This document shows, in pieces, positions 1-6,337 of a stretch of DNA of 10,761 bases. A program made the translations under genes and the position numbers. The notes under the pieces are model-generated. The model was not told where the DNA came from and searched no databases. It was given only the letters and a program-made list of their open reading frames with translations. Source of the stretch: an uncultured Sutterella sp. (GTDB taxonomy: Bacteria > Pseudomonadota > Gammaproteobacteria > Burkholderiales > Burkholderiaceae_F); contig CAKQKT010000065.1 in assembly GCA_934249275.1 (NCBI GenBank), forward strand, positions 1-10,761, given 5' to 3'. Position 1 is the first letter of the stretch. Each line of letters begins with the position of its first letter.

Positions 1-18
1 AGCCTCAGTGAAAATATT

Positions 19-46
19 CCCCTTATCGTCATGCAGCTTCAAGGGG
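19..46. repeat. Inverted repeat CCCCTT/AAGGGG in the autotransporter upstream region
   Basis: The arms CCCCTT (19-24) and AAGGGG (41-46) are perfect complements around a 16-base loop. Read on the minus strand, the stem is followed by a short A/T-rich run, so it could be a weak minus-strand terminator; read on the plus strand there is no T-tract. The rest of 1-242 is the upstream region of the autotransporter. I could not identify a convincing promoter in it. A reading frame open from base 1 to a TAG at 139-141 might be the end of a preceding gene, but nothing in it is recognisable. Confidence 0.25.
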
Positions 47-242
47 TGCTGTTACCGGATTTCTGGAAATTCACGTACTTTATGATTGAATGTGTTCCTG
101 TTCGGGATTGGCTCTGTTTCAGAGGAGGAAAAGACGCCTAGGAAAAGGGTTGATTTGTGTTAGGGTTTCTACGCAGTTCGGTTTCAGAGTTCGATTTGAG
201 AATTGGCTTGATGGTTTTTTCTCTTGTGACAAGGAGAGTTTT

Positions 243-2411
243 ATGTATTCTCGTCAATTCGCTTTCAATTCTCGTCACGGCTTCGTGCTTTCGGCGCTCA
301 CGCTTGCGCTGATGTCTGCTACGGATGCGAGCTTCGCTCTTGAAGTCGGTGCTGGGGCTACCTACACAACGGATATTATCGCCACGGATGACACAACGAC
401 TCTAACGGTCAAGGATGGCGGCACAGTTGCCAATAAAAAGGTCCTGCTCGAAGGCGGCACTCTAAATCTTGAAGTAGGCTCGCTCGTCAAGACTGATGAC
501 TTCAATGTTCTGATGTATCAGGGTTCTTCAGATCCTTTTGCAGGTCGTATTGAGACTAAAACCTTTACGTATCGCGGTGCTTCTGGGAATAAACTTGGTG
601 TTCCATTGAGCGGAACGGTCATGGGCGATATGTTCCAAATTCTGAATAATCAGAATAAGGAGACGGGTATCGTGATTTCCAATAACGATGCTCTGAAGGA
701 AGTCGGCGAGATATATGTTCTTTCTAACGCCGGTGGAAAAACCGGGTTGTTGACATCAGGAAGCGACATAAGGATTGAGGCTCTTGTTACCCTGGAACAC
801 AAGGTCGCTGGTCAGGATGTTCGCATTGAAGTCAAGGATGGTCACAGCAGCTTTGCCAGTGTGACAACCAAGGGGATTAAGGCGATCATTCAGACTAACG
901 AAGGCGCGTCCGTCGATGTGGATTATCTGAAGGTCGAGGCGGGAACCACAACGAATCTCCAGACGTGGAAGGCTGCAAGTTCAACTGTTCAGGAGGAAAG
1001 TCATTACAAGCTGGATCAAGTTGAATTGGAAGACAATGCTAACTTGCGCTTAAGCGTATATGACGCCAATCCAGGTGCTGTGATTGATGGTGATGATGTT
1101 CATATCACCATGGCGGCAGGATCTAAGGTTGACTTTGGTGGGTGGAAGGAAGAAGGCAATATCGACTGGAAGCCGGATCAAATCAAGATCGCCGCAAACA
1201 GCCTGACGTTCCATGTTGCAGATGCTGACAGCGGCAACGTGATCTATCTGACGGGTGTTGAAGGCAATGTCACGACCAAGATGGAAAACATTCGCGTTGT
1301 CGGAGACGGCGCCAACAATACGGGCGATGCTCAGGCCGACTTGGCTACACTCTCCAAGCTTGTCAAGTACAACACCAAGGAAGGCACGGACGGAACCAAT
1401 CAGCTGACGGATGCCGACGGCTTTACGGTTACGCAGGAAGCCAATGACATTTTCGATGCTGCTACCGGCGTGGTGGCCGATGACGGCACGGTCAAGAATG
1501 TTGTGACCCAGGACAACGCCAATACCCACGGCATTTCCGAAATGACGGCTGTTGGCCTGCATATCTGGCGCAATGAAATCAACGACATGAACAAGCGCCT
1601 CGGCGAACTGCGTGATTCTTCCGAAGAGTCGAACGGCGTCTGGACCCGCGTCTACAACGGCAAGGCCAAGTTCGGCGGTCAGAACATCACGAACAAGTAC
1701 ACGGCCTTCCAGTTCGGCTATGACCATCAGGTGACCGACGGCAGTTGGCTGGGCGGCGCGCTCTCCTACACGAACGGCGACAACGACTTTGCGCAGGGCG
1801 GCGGCGACAGCTCGCTTCTGGCGTTCACGGCCTACGGCTCCAAGCTTTGGAACAACGGCATGTTCGTGGACGTCACCGGCAAGGTCGGCCGCATGAAGAA
1901 CGACTTCGACATCAGCCTTGCTTCCGGAACTTCGTCGGCAAGCTACCACACGAACGCCGTGTCCTTCTCGGCTGAAGCCGGCTGGCGTCTCTTCCCGATG
2001 CAGAACAGCTTCTTCGTCGAACCTCAGGTTGAACTGATGTACGGTCACGTGTTCGATGCCGACTACACAACGTCCACCGGGGTCAATGTCAATCAGGCAT
2101 CCGCCGATACGCTGATCGGTCGTGCAGGCGTGGTTCTCGGACTGAAGTGCCCGAACAATCGCGGCAACGCCTACATCCGCGCTTCCGTTCTTCATGACTG
2201 GAAGGGTGATGCGGACTTTACGTTCTCGAAGGCCGGCGGCCTGAGCCGCACGATCTCCGAAGAATTCGGTGGCACGTGGTATGAATACGGTCTTGGCGCC
2301 AACTTCAACGCCACCGATCGTATCCATCTCTATACCGACGTGGAGGCGTCTGACGGCGGCGAGGTTGATACGGACTATCGCGTTAACTTCGGCGTTCGCT
2401 ACGCCTTTTGA
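243..2411 (+). CDS. Autotransporter outer-membrane beta-barrel protein (classical type Va)
   Basis: The protein is a 722-residue type V secretion autotransporter: it should cross the inner membrane by Sec, insert a barrel in the outer membrane and display its own passenger. I chose ATG 243, not the in-frame ATG at 90, because AAGGAG lies at 231-236 with a 6-base gap and because a normal signal peptide follows, with a likely cut after Ala32 (ASFA-LEVG). The passenger runs from about 33 to 430 and is rich in Gly, Asp, Asn, Thr and Val, as expected of a beta-helix. No protease or other catalytic motif is visible. A helical linker near 435-460 precedes a barrel of about 260 residues (from NGVWTR to VNFGVRYAF), which ends in the terminal Phe that BAM substrates usually have. 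The barrel is clearly more G+C-rich than the first part of the passenger. Ligand or function of the passenger is unknown; adhesion is the usual guess. Confidence 0.9.
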   Translation: MYSRQFAFNSRHGFVLSALTLALMSATDASFALEVGAGATYTTDIIATDDTTTLTVKDGGTVANKKVLLEGGTLNLEVGSLVKTDDFNVLMYQGSSDPFAGRIETKTFTYRGASGNKLGVPLSGTVMGDMFQILNNQNKETGIVISNNDALKEVGEIYVLSNAGGKTGLLTSGSDIRIEALVTLEHKVAGQDVRIEVKDGHSSFASVTTKGIKAIIQTNEGASVDVDYLKVEAGTTTNLQTWKAASSTVQEESHYKLDQVELEDNANLRLSVYDANPGAVIDGDDVHITMAAGSKVDFGGWKEEGNIDWKPDQIKIAANSLTFHVADADSGNVIYLTGVEGNVTTKMENIRVVGDGANNTGDAQADLATLSKLVKYNTKEGTDGTNQLTDADGFTVTQEANDIFDAATGVVADDGTVKNVVTQDNANTHGISEMTAVGLHIWRNEINDMNKRLGELRDSSEESNGVWTRVYNGKAKFGGQNITNKYTAFQFGYDHQVTDGSWLGGALSYTNGDNDFAQGGGDSSLLAFTAYGSKLWNNGMFVDVTGKVGRMKNDFDISLASGTSSASYHTNAVSFSAEAGWRLFPMQNSFFVEPQVELMYGHVFDADYTTSTGVNVNQASADTLIGRAGVVLGLKCPNNRGNAYIRASVLHDWKGDADFTFSKAGGLSRTISEEFGGTWYEYGLGANFNATDRIHLYTDVEASDGGEVDTDYRVNFGVRYAF

Positions 2412-2421
2412 TGTGATGTCT

Positions 2422-2441
2422 CGGCCGCTTTGAAGCGGCCG
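2422..2441. repeat. GC-rich hairpin just after the autotransporter stop
   Basis: CGGCCGCT (2422-2429) and AGCGGCCG (2434-2441) form a perfect 8-bp stem with a TTGA loop, 10 bases after the stop codon. No T-tract follows on either strand, so on its own it is not a standard intrinsic terminator. It may protect the 3' end of the mRNA or work together with the terminator 18 bases downstream. Confidence 0.5.
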
Positions 2442-2458
2442 GCTGATCGCCGAATATG

Positions 2459-2491
2459 AAAAGAGGGACTTCGTTGGAAGCCCCTCTTTTT
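2459..2491. terminator. Bidirectional intrinsic terminator between convergent genes
   Basis: AAAAGAGGG (2459-2467) pairs with CCCTCTTTT (2482-2490). After one A/C mismatch, CTTC (2469-2472) pairs with GAAG (2477-2480) around the loop GTTG. On the plus strand the stem runs into TTTTT; on the minus strand it also ends in a run of Ts. It therefore fits as a shared terminator for the autotransporter (+) and the TenA-like gene (-), whose stops lie on either side at 2411 and 2522. Confidence 0.85.
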
Positions 2492-2521
2492 CAAAGCTGC
2501 TGTGCAAATTGTCTCAAGCAG

Positions 2522-3295
2522 TTACGGAATGGCCGGCCAGGTTTCCAGACGCCAGGCGGCATCCCACATCATCCATTCCATGCGGTTGGATCGCAGGAAT
2601 GCGGCCGTCATGGACATGCGTTCCTGGGGTGTCAGGCCGAGTGCAATGTTGCTTCCGATGGCCATGGCTGCGTCGACCGTCTTTTCATAGGCCGGATCAC
2701 CGTAGCCCGAAATCCAATCCGCATAGGGATTGCCTTCGGTCTTCTTGGTCTTGGCAACGTACTTGCCGACTTCGCCGTAGCTCCAGAAGCAGGGGAGAAC
2801 GGCTGCCACGGCTTCGTGAACCGGCATGAATGTGACGGCCTGAGCCTCCCAGCCCATGTAGAGCTGAGTGGTCGGGGAAATGAGCAGAATGTCGTTGAGG
2901 CGCGGATTGTACGACTTGTAGATCTTTAGTGTATAGGCTTCCGTTTCGGCTGTTTCGTCGGCCCATGCTTCAAAGCGCTTGCGGTGTTCGGCCTTCTTCA
3001 TGCGCTTGGCGAGCGCGCGCAGGGACTTCTGATAAGCCTTCAAATAATGAATGTTCTGTCCGATGTAGTAGACGAAGCGCTCCTCGCTCAGGGTGCCGTC
3101 GGCCAGGCCCTTCACAAAAGGATGATTGACGCAGGCTGCGGCCAGGGGCGCTGCGGCTCCGGCGGCTTCCTCTGCCCACGGGCGAATGACGGCCTTGGCC
3201 ATGACGCTCGGCGCCAGAAGGGTGAGCCCTGCGGCGCCCAGAAAGTGACGGCGGGAGAGCGGAGAAAAAAGAGCGGGTTTCAGTTTCGTAATCAT
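2522..3295 (-). CDS. Tat-exported TenA/thiaminase-II-fold protein with altered active site
   Basis: This 257-residue protein belongs to the TenA/THI-4 fold, whose studied members hydrolyse aminopyrimidines or thiamine in the cytosol. From memory of Bacillus subtilis TenA, equivalents of Tyr47, Tyr112, Cys135, Tyr139, Tyr163 and Glu205 are all present (here Tyr84, Tyr146, Cys169, Tyr173, Tyr198, Glu240). The Asp44 position is Asn81 (GQNIHYL). The N-terminus is a twin-arginine signal: SRRHFLGAAG, a hydrophobic stretch, then APSVMAKA. TenA itself has no such signal. I prefer ATG 3295 with a weak AAGG about 7 bases upstream; a longer in-frame TTG start at 3334 would put the signal further from the N-terminus. 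No thiamine gene is nearby. Family membership is well supported; thiamine salvage in the periplasm is inference, and a different substrate is possible because of the Asn. Confidence 0.85.
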   Translation of the reverse strand: MITKLKPALFSPLSRRHFLGAAGLTLLAPSVMAKAVIRPWAEEAAGAAAPLAAACVNHPFVKGLADGTLSEERFVYYIGQNIHYLKAYQKSLRALAKRMKKAEHRKRFEAWADETAETEAYTLKIYKSYNPRLNDILLISPTTQLYMGWEAQAVTFMPVHEAVAAVLPCFWSYGEVGKYVAKTKKTEGNPYADWISGYGDPAYEKTVDAAMAIGSNIALGLTPQERMSMTAAFLRSNRMEWMMWDAAWRLETWPAIP

Positions 3296-3385
3296 CGGCA
3301 GCCTTGTCGGGTTGGGTGCGTGAAGAAGGTTCAAAACGAATGAGGCAGTAGGAAATTCGGCGTCATTTCGCTAATGAACTCAGCC

Positions 3386-3414
3386 ATTATAGGTATATGT
3401 TGCGAGTCTTGGAA
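3386..3414 (-). promoter_or_regulatory. Putative promoter of the TenA-like gene
   Basis: On the minus strand a perfect TATAAT lies at 3391-3386. Seventeen bases upstream is TTCCAA (3414-3409), a poor -35 match (3 of 6). Transcription would start near 3379 and give a leader of about 84 bases before ATG 3295. The same bases could also serve the divergent gene to the right, but I see no clear promoter in that direction. Confidence 0.4.
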
Positions 3415-3415
3415 G

Positions 3416-3433
3416 AGTCCCCTTTAGGGGGCT
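3416..3433. repeat. Hairpin in the divergent intergenic region
   Basis: AGTCCCC (3416-3422) and GGGGGCT (3427-3433) form a 7-bp stem with one G-T wobble and a TTTA loop. It lies just upstream of the TenA-like promoter and 131 bases upstream of the AAA-ATPase-like start at 3564. It could be an operator or a leader hairpin; the following GATTTTCC is too weak for a confident terminator call. Confidence 0.35.
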
Positions 3434-3563
3434 GAAAGATTTTCCGGATTGCAGCACAGGCGTGCCTGACCGGCAGCGTCACATCCAAAGCTGCGAGGCG
3501 CGTGCGCGGACGGCCATGAAGGTAGAATGGATTGAAAAGCAATCGGTATTGGAGGCAATCGAA

Positions 3564-4727
3564 ATGCAATCATCCCGTCGGCACGCGTCCGCACCGGGCT
3601 CGTCCTTTGAGGAACTGCGCCGCACCGGCGGCATCTACGTCGACAAGACGGCATATGTTTACGAGTTGGCGCGCGAGCGGTCTAAAGTTTTTCTGGCTCG
3701 TCCGGAAGGCTTCGGGAAGACGCTCCTCCTGTCGACCTTCGAATCCTTGTTCGCGCACGGCCTTCGGGATTTTCACGGCCTGGCCATTGAAGACCACTGG
3801 ACGGATGAAAGGCGTTATACGGTGCTTCGGCTGGACTTTTCCGAAATACCGGATTTGGACAATGCGGATCGGTTTTCAGAGAACTTCGATCGTTATTTGA
3901 CCGATGTGCTGGCTCTCAACAATCTCAAGAGCCCGATAAGTTGCGAATGCGGCGGATATCGAGCATTCTCAGGCTGGCTTCGCACCCAGCCGACCAATTC
4001 CGTGGTGCTTCTGATCGACGAGTGCGATGCGCCTTTCATGCCGTGCTTCTGCGATGAGAGTCGAACCCGCAAGGTCGGGTCGATGCTTTCGCGGTTTTAC
4101 GCTGTCCTGAAGGAGTGTGAAGGCCGGCTTCGCTTCCTCTTCTTGGCGGGTGTCACGCGGGCCGGATACGAAGGCATGATTGAGTGTCTCAACTACATCA
4201 GCGACATTTCAATTGACCCTTACTCCGGAACGTTGCTTGGGTTTGACGAACGGGAGGTGAAGGCCTGTTTCGGAGAGCGGATGGCGGAGATTGCAAAAGA
4301 GGCGGGCGTGTCAACGGATGACATTCTGAGCCGCTTGAAAAGCCGGTGCGGCGGATATGTTTTCGATGAAGACGCGTCGTCGTCTGTTTTTCGGCCTCTC
4401 CCGGTGCTTGAGCCGTGGCGAATCCTCACTGACGGCTTTGACATGACAAGCCTGGCGGGCAAGGACAGAACGGAGGCTTTGATCAAATGCCTCAGGATGC
4501 ATTCGGTGAGTTCGCCCGACGTGTTCGACAAGCCCGCTTCTGTAACCGTGGACAGACTTCAGGAACTCCATGAGAGCTTCGACGTGTCTCTCGGTATCCT
4601 GCTGACGGAGACTGGTCTATGGACGAATAAAGGAAAGCTCAATCCCAGGGAGTTTGAGGTCGGCTTTCCCAATGAGGACGCCCGGCTTGCGGCTGCCTAT
4701 TTGTGCGCCAAGGCTGCCAGAAGATAG
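3564..4727 (+). CDS. AAA-ATPase-like protein (DUF1703 type) without its C-terminal nuclease domain
   Basis: The gene encodes a 387-residue P-loop protein of the AAA-ATPase-like family common in gut Bacteroidetes and Sutterellaceae. I chose ATG 3564 because GGAGG lies at 3551-3555 with an 8-base gap, and because the family core (SSFEELRRTGGIYVDKT) begins soon after; an in-frame GTG at 3462 and ATG at 3516 lack such support. The Walker A equivalent is RPEGFGKT (46-53), matching the family's usual RPRRFGKS. The Walker B equivalent is VVLLIDECDAP (147-157, with Asp152 and Glu153). Family members usually continue after a GFPNEE-like motif into a PD-(D/E)XK nuclease of roughly 100-150 residues. Here the protein has GFPNEDARLA and stops about 15 residues later (AKAARR). 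I see no nuclease remnant downstream in any frame. The role of the family is unknown; full-length members are often suspected of acting in defence or on mobile DNA. This copy is either a degenerate or an ATPase-only form. Confidence 0.8.
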   Translation: MQSSRRHASAPGSSFEELRRTGGIYVDKTAYVYELARERSKVFLARPEGFGKTLLLSTFESLFAHGLRDFHGLAIEDHWTDERRYTVLRLDFSEIPDLDNADRFSENFDRYLTDVLALNNLKSPISCECGGYRAFSGWLRTQPTNSVVLLIDECDAPFMPCFCDESRTRKVGSMLSRFYAVLKECEGRLRFLFLAGVTRAGYEGMIECLNYISDISIDPYSGTLLGFDEREVKACFGERMAEIAKEAGVSTDDILSRLKSRCGGYVFDEDASSSVFRPLPVLEPWRILTDGFDMTSLAGKDRTEALIKCLRMHSVSSPDVFDKPASVTVDRLQELHESFDVSLGILLTETGLWTNKGKLNPREFEVGFPNEDARLAAAYLCAKAARR

Positions 4728-4759
4728 TATTTGTTCAACAGGATTATTGGGAACCGACC

Positions 4760-5259
4760 ATGGATAACGAAGACACCGCCCGATTCGAGCTTCTTCACCC
4801 GCTGGGCAAGCGCCGCGAGATGTACAAGAACTGCCTCAAGGAATGGGAGCTGGCCATGTCGAGCACGCGCTGGAATCCGCATCCGTTCAAGATCGAGGCG
4901 ATTCTCACCGCGCCGGGCGAACTGGATTTTTATCTCGAGCGAGAAGCCTTTCGGCGCGCGCAGTTCGCGTCCTTCCTGCACATCCTGGCCGAAAAGGACA
5001 TGGGCCTTTGGTTCAAGTTCCCGGAGCTCCTCTTTGCGCCCATTCGCCTTGAGGACGAAGTGATCGAGCCCGACAAGACGTTCGTGGCCCGCGTGACTAT
5101 CTCGAGGCGCTCATGCTGCTCAACGAGCGCTTCTATGATGACGAATGGAAGGCGCGCATTGCCGAGTATCTCGGCTGCCGATGGCCGGGCTACAAAGGAC
5201 AGCGGATTACGGCCGAGCTCCTTGATGAATGGATGGATTGGGAGGAGGCGGCAGGCTGA
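4760..5259 (+). pseudogene. Unrecognised gene broken by one frameshift
   Basis: I do not recognise the family. From ATG 4760 (weak GGGAAC upstream) the frame reads an ordinary soluble charged protein for about 111 codons: MDNEDTARFELLHPL, later EPDKTFVAR. After about 5092 this frame becomes Ser/Arg/Cys-rich and looks non-coding, running to a TAG at 5366-5368. In the frame that starts at GAC 5095 a protein-like reading follows at once: DYLEALMLLNERFY, then DDEWKARIAEYLGCRW and LLDEWMDWEEAAG, ending in TGA 5257-5259. One lost base, or two extra bases, near 5080-5095 would join the halves into a protein of about 166 residues. It could be a true pseudogene or an assembly error; programmed frameshifting is less likely because no slippery run or strong downstream stem is obvious. 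It follows the AAA-ATPase-like gene by 32 bases and may be cotranscribed with it. Confidence 0.6.
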
Positions 5260-5315
5260 GGGCCGGCTAAACGAAACATTCCTTACGTCGAGTTGGCTTT
5301 CATGCCATGGATGGA

Positions 5316-5354
5316 CGAAAAGCAAAAGGCCCGAGAGCATGGGTAACTCGGGCC
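5316..5354 (-). terminator. Intrinsic terminator of the minus-strand small-gene cassette
   Basis: GGCCCGAG (5328-5335) and CTCGGGCC (5347-5354) form a perfect 8-bp stem with an 11-base loop. Read on the minus strand the stem is followed by TTTTGCTTTT (5327-5318), a usable U-tract. It lies 25 bases after the stop of the coiled-coil gene. On the plus strand no T-run follows, so it is mainly a minus-strand terminator. Confidence 0.7.
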
Positions 5355-5379
5355 GTGTAGCCTACTAATTCAAGAAGCT

Positions 5380-5715
5380 TCAATGATCTAGAAACTTCGA
5401 AAGGATAAAGCCGGCAGCTCCAAAGACTCCGCAACCAATGATGTACCAAAAGTTCGTTGCTTGCTTGACACCAGACAGGAAGCCGTCAAACTTACTGGTT
5501 TGTTTGACGAGTTCGCCGACGCTTTTGGCGATTTCCTTGGTGGATTCTTCCATTTTGTTCAAGCGAGCGTCAATGTTGGTCAGGCGTTTGTCAAGATCGC
5601 GGAGGTCTTCCTTGATATTGTCACCTTTTTCCTCCATCGTTTTGACGCGACGGCCTAGTATCTTCGATACGCGTAGCGGCGACTCCAAGCTGGCGATCGA
5701 ACAGAGTGGATTCAT
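5380..5715 (-). CDS. Small coiled-coil protein with one C-terminal membrane segment
   Basis: The protein has 111 residues. Residues 27-75 form a charged heptad-like helix (EEKGDNIKEDLRDLDKRL, then NIDARLNKMEE), a likely coiled coil. Residues 88-107 (NFWYIIGCGVFGAAGFI and onward) form one membrane segment, leaving a three-residue tail. This layout resembles phage XhlA-like proteins and other tail-anchored coiled-coil proteins, but I cannot assign a family. ATG 5715 overlaps the TGA of the 92-residue gene as ATGA, which argues for translational coupling; no good Shine-Dalgarno is visible for this start. An internal ATG (Met27, base 5637) would remove the less structured N-terminus but has no ribosome site. 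The terminator at 5316-5354 follows. A membrane effector or anchor partnered with the upstream gene is an inference from the coupling. Confidence 0.75.
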   Translation of the reverse strand: MNPLCSIASLESPLRVSKILGRRVKTMEEKGDNIKEDLRDLDKRLTNIDARLNKMEESTKEIAKSVGELVKQTSKFDGFLSGVKQATNFWYIIGCGVFGAAGFILSKFLDH

Positions 5716-5990
5716 TTTGCTGAGCGGTCATGTTCATCCATCCAGTCAATCACAGTCTTAGGACCGTAACCAGAGATGTCGTTCATTGAAGTGATAAAAA
5801 AGTGCCCGTGGCTGCCGTCTTTGGCGCCGAGTTTTTCACTGAGGTCGGATGCTTTACCGTTAAAGGCCACCAGCCTTGAGCGATTCGGAACGAGCTCAAA
5901 ATAGTCTGCAGGCGCAATGTTCGTTTCGATCGACGACTTCAGAGATGCCCTGTCGTCAGTAGACAGGGACAAAACTAGGAATTGCGTCAT
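5712..5990 (-). CDS. Small protein, possibly of Cas2/SinR-like ferredoxin fold
   Basis: The protein has 92 residues. ATG 5990 is preceded by AAAAGGA with a 6-base gap, a good ribosome site. The order of elements by eye is strand (QFLVLSLS, 3-10), helix (RASLKSSIETN), strand pair (YFELVPNRSRLVAF), helix (ASDLSEKLGA), strand (HGHFFITSM), then SGYGPKTVIDWMDEH. This order, and the closing Gly-aromatic-Gly...Asp-Trp pattern, recall the small SinR-family/Cas2-like proteins that lie outside CRISPR loci. I assign this from pattern memory only. The Asp that ends strand 1 in Cas2 nucleases is not at the usual place; Asp12 and Asp13 are nearby. There is no CRISPR array in the window. The gene is coupled to the membrane coiled-coil gene by ATGA and has its own promoter. 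Toxin-antitoxin, phage defence or a regulatory role are all open. Confidence 0.7.
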   Translation of the reverse strand: MTQFLVLSLSTDDRASLKSSIETNIAPADYFELVPNRSRLVAFNGKASDLSEKLGAKDGSHGHFFITSMNDISGYGPKTVIDWMDEHDRSAK

Positions 5991-6039
5991 TTGAAATCCT
6001 TTTGCGGAGGAACCGCGTTCAAGTAGAGAGTGTTTGAAA

Positions 6040-6068
6040 ATTATAAGGTAAGCTAGTGTAGGGGTAAA
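6040..6068 (-). promoter_or_regulatory. Promoter of the 92- and 111-residue genes
   Basis: On the minus strand TTTACC (6068-6063; 4 of 6) is followed after exactly 17 bases by a perfect TATAAT (6045-6040). The start of transcription would be near 6033, giving a leader of about 43 bases to ATG 5990. The promoter overlaps the last codons of the proposed 56-residue gene, so it would be an internal promoter if that gene is real. Confidence 0.65.
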
Positions 6069-6223
6069 CCTGTATTTCGTGGAATGTTGGCTTTGGACAA
6101 TTCCAGGGATAGGTCATGAGTTTGCCGGGCTATTTCAATACTTTCGTTATGGTCACAAATCGAATCGAGGACGGCGTTGATATCGGAATTGGTCTGGAAG
6201 AACAAACAAAGTACGCCTGTCAT
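6053..6223 (-). CDS. Candidate 56-residue protein, first gene of the small cassette
   Basis: This small gene is a candidate only. On the minus strand ATG 6223 has AGGA at 6234-6231 with a 7-base gap. It is read through 56 soluble, mixed codons to TAG 6053: MTGVLCLFFQTNSDINAVLD, then a helical-looking stretch of ICDHNESIEIARQTHDLS and LELSKANIPRNTG. A fitting promoter lies just upstream, and the gene reads in the same direction as the next two, 62 bases away. Against it, the plus strand holds a 51-residue reading frame (6116-6271) in the same codon register with an AGGGATAGG sequence before its ATG. At most one of the two is likely real. I favour the minus-strand one on promoter, ribosome site and operon direction. 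No family is recognised. Confidence 0.42.
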   Translation of the reverse strand: MTGVLCLFFQTNSDINAVLDSICDHNESIEIARQTHDLSLELSKANIPRNTGLPLH

Positions 6224-6248
6224 GTCGTGGTCCTGTTGCTCAATGCAC

Positions 6249-6280
6249 GGATGTCAGGTGTTGAGTTATAGGCCTGTTCC
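6249..6280. repeat. Imperfect direct repeat, copy A
   Basis: This 32-base stretch matches 6526-6558 in 25 of 33 aligned columns with one gap; both contain GGTGTTGAGT and then AGG, CTG and TTCC. Copy A overlaps the promoter proposed for the small minus-strand cassette. The two copies are about 277 bases apart in the same orientation. Confidence 0.5.
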
Positions 6281-6293
6281 TGTAATGTGTAGA
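6265..6293 (-). promoter_or_regulatory. Putative promoter of the 56-residue gene and whole cassette
   Basis: On the minus strand TCTACA (6293-6288; 4 of 6) and TATAAC (6270-6265; 5 of 6) are separated by exactly 17 bases. Transcription would begin near 6258, about 35 bases before ATG 6223. Confidence 0.45.
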
Positions 6294-6337
6294 TTACGTT
6301 GATGTGGCTGAAAGTTTATCTGACACAGGGATTTTTC

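Noticed and set aside
1..141. Frame open from base 1 to TAG 139-141 as the end of a preceding gene
   Set aside because: The 46 residues show no recognisable domain and may be open by chance; upstream sequence would be needed.
1050..2507. 485-residue open frame antisense to the autotransporter
   Set aside because: It mirrors the G+C-rich codon pattern of the autotransporter barrel and has His/Arg/Val-biased content with no domain.
3296..3380. TPP riboswitch in the TenA-like leader
   Set aside because: The leader of about 84 bases is short and lacks the conserved CUGAGA and ACCUGA core sequences.
5328..5354. tRNA-like element at the hairpin after the cassette
   Set aside because: Only one stem is present; there are no D, anticodon or T arms and no CCA end, and it fits a terminator.
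5712..5990. CRISPR-Cas locus suggested by the possible Cas2-like fold
   Set aside because: No repeat-spacer array and no cas1 or other cas gene in the window; the fold also occurs in many non-CRISPR proteins.
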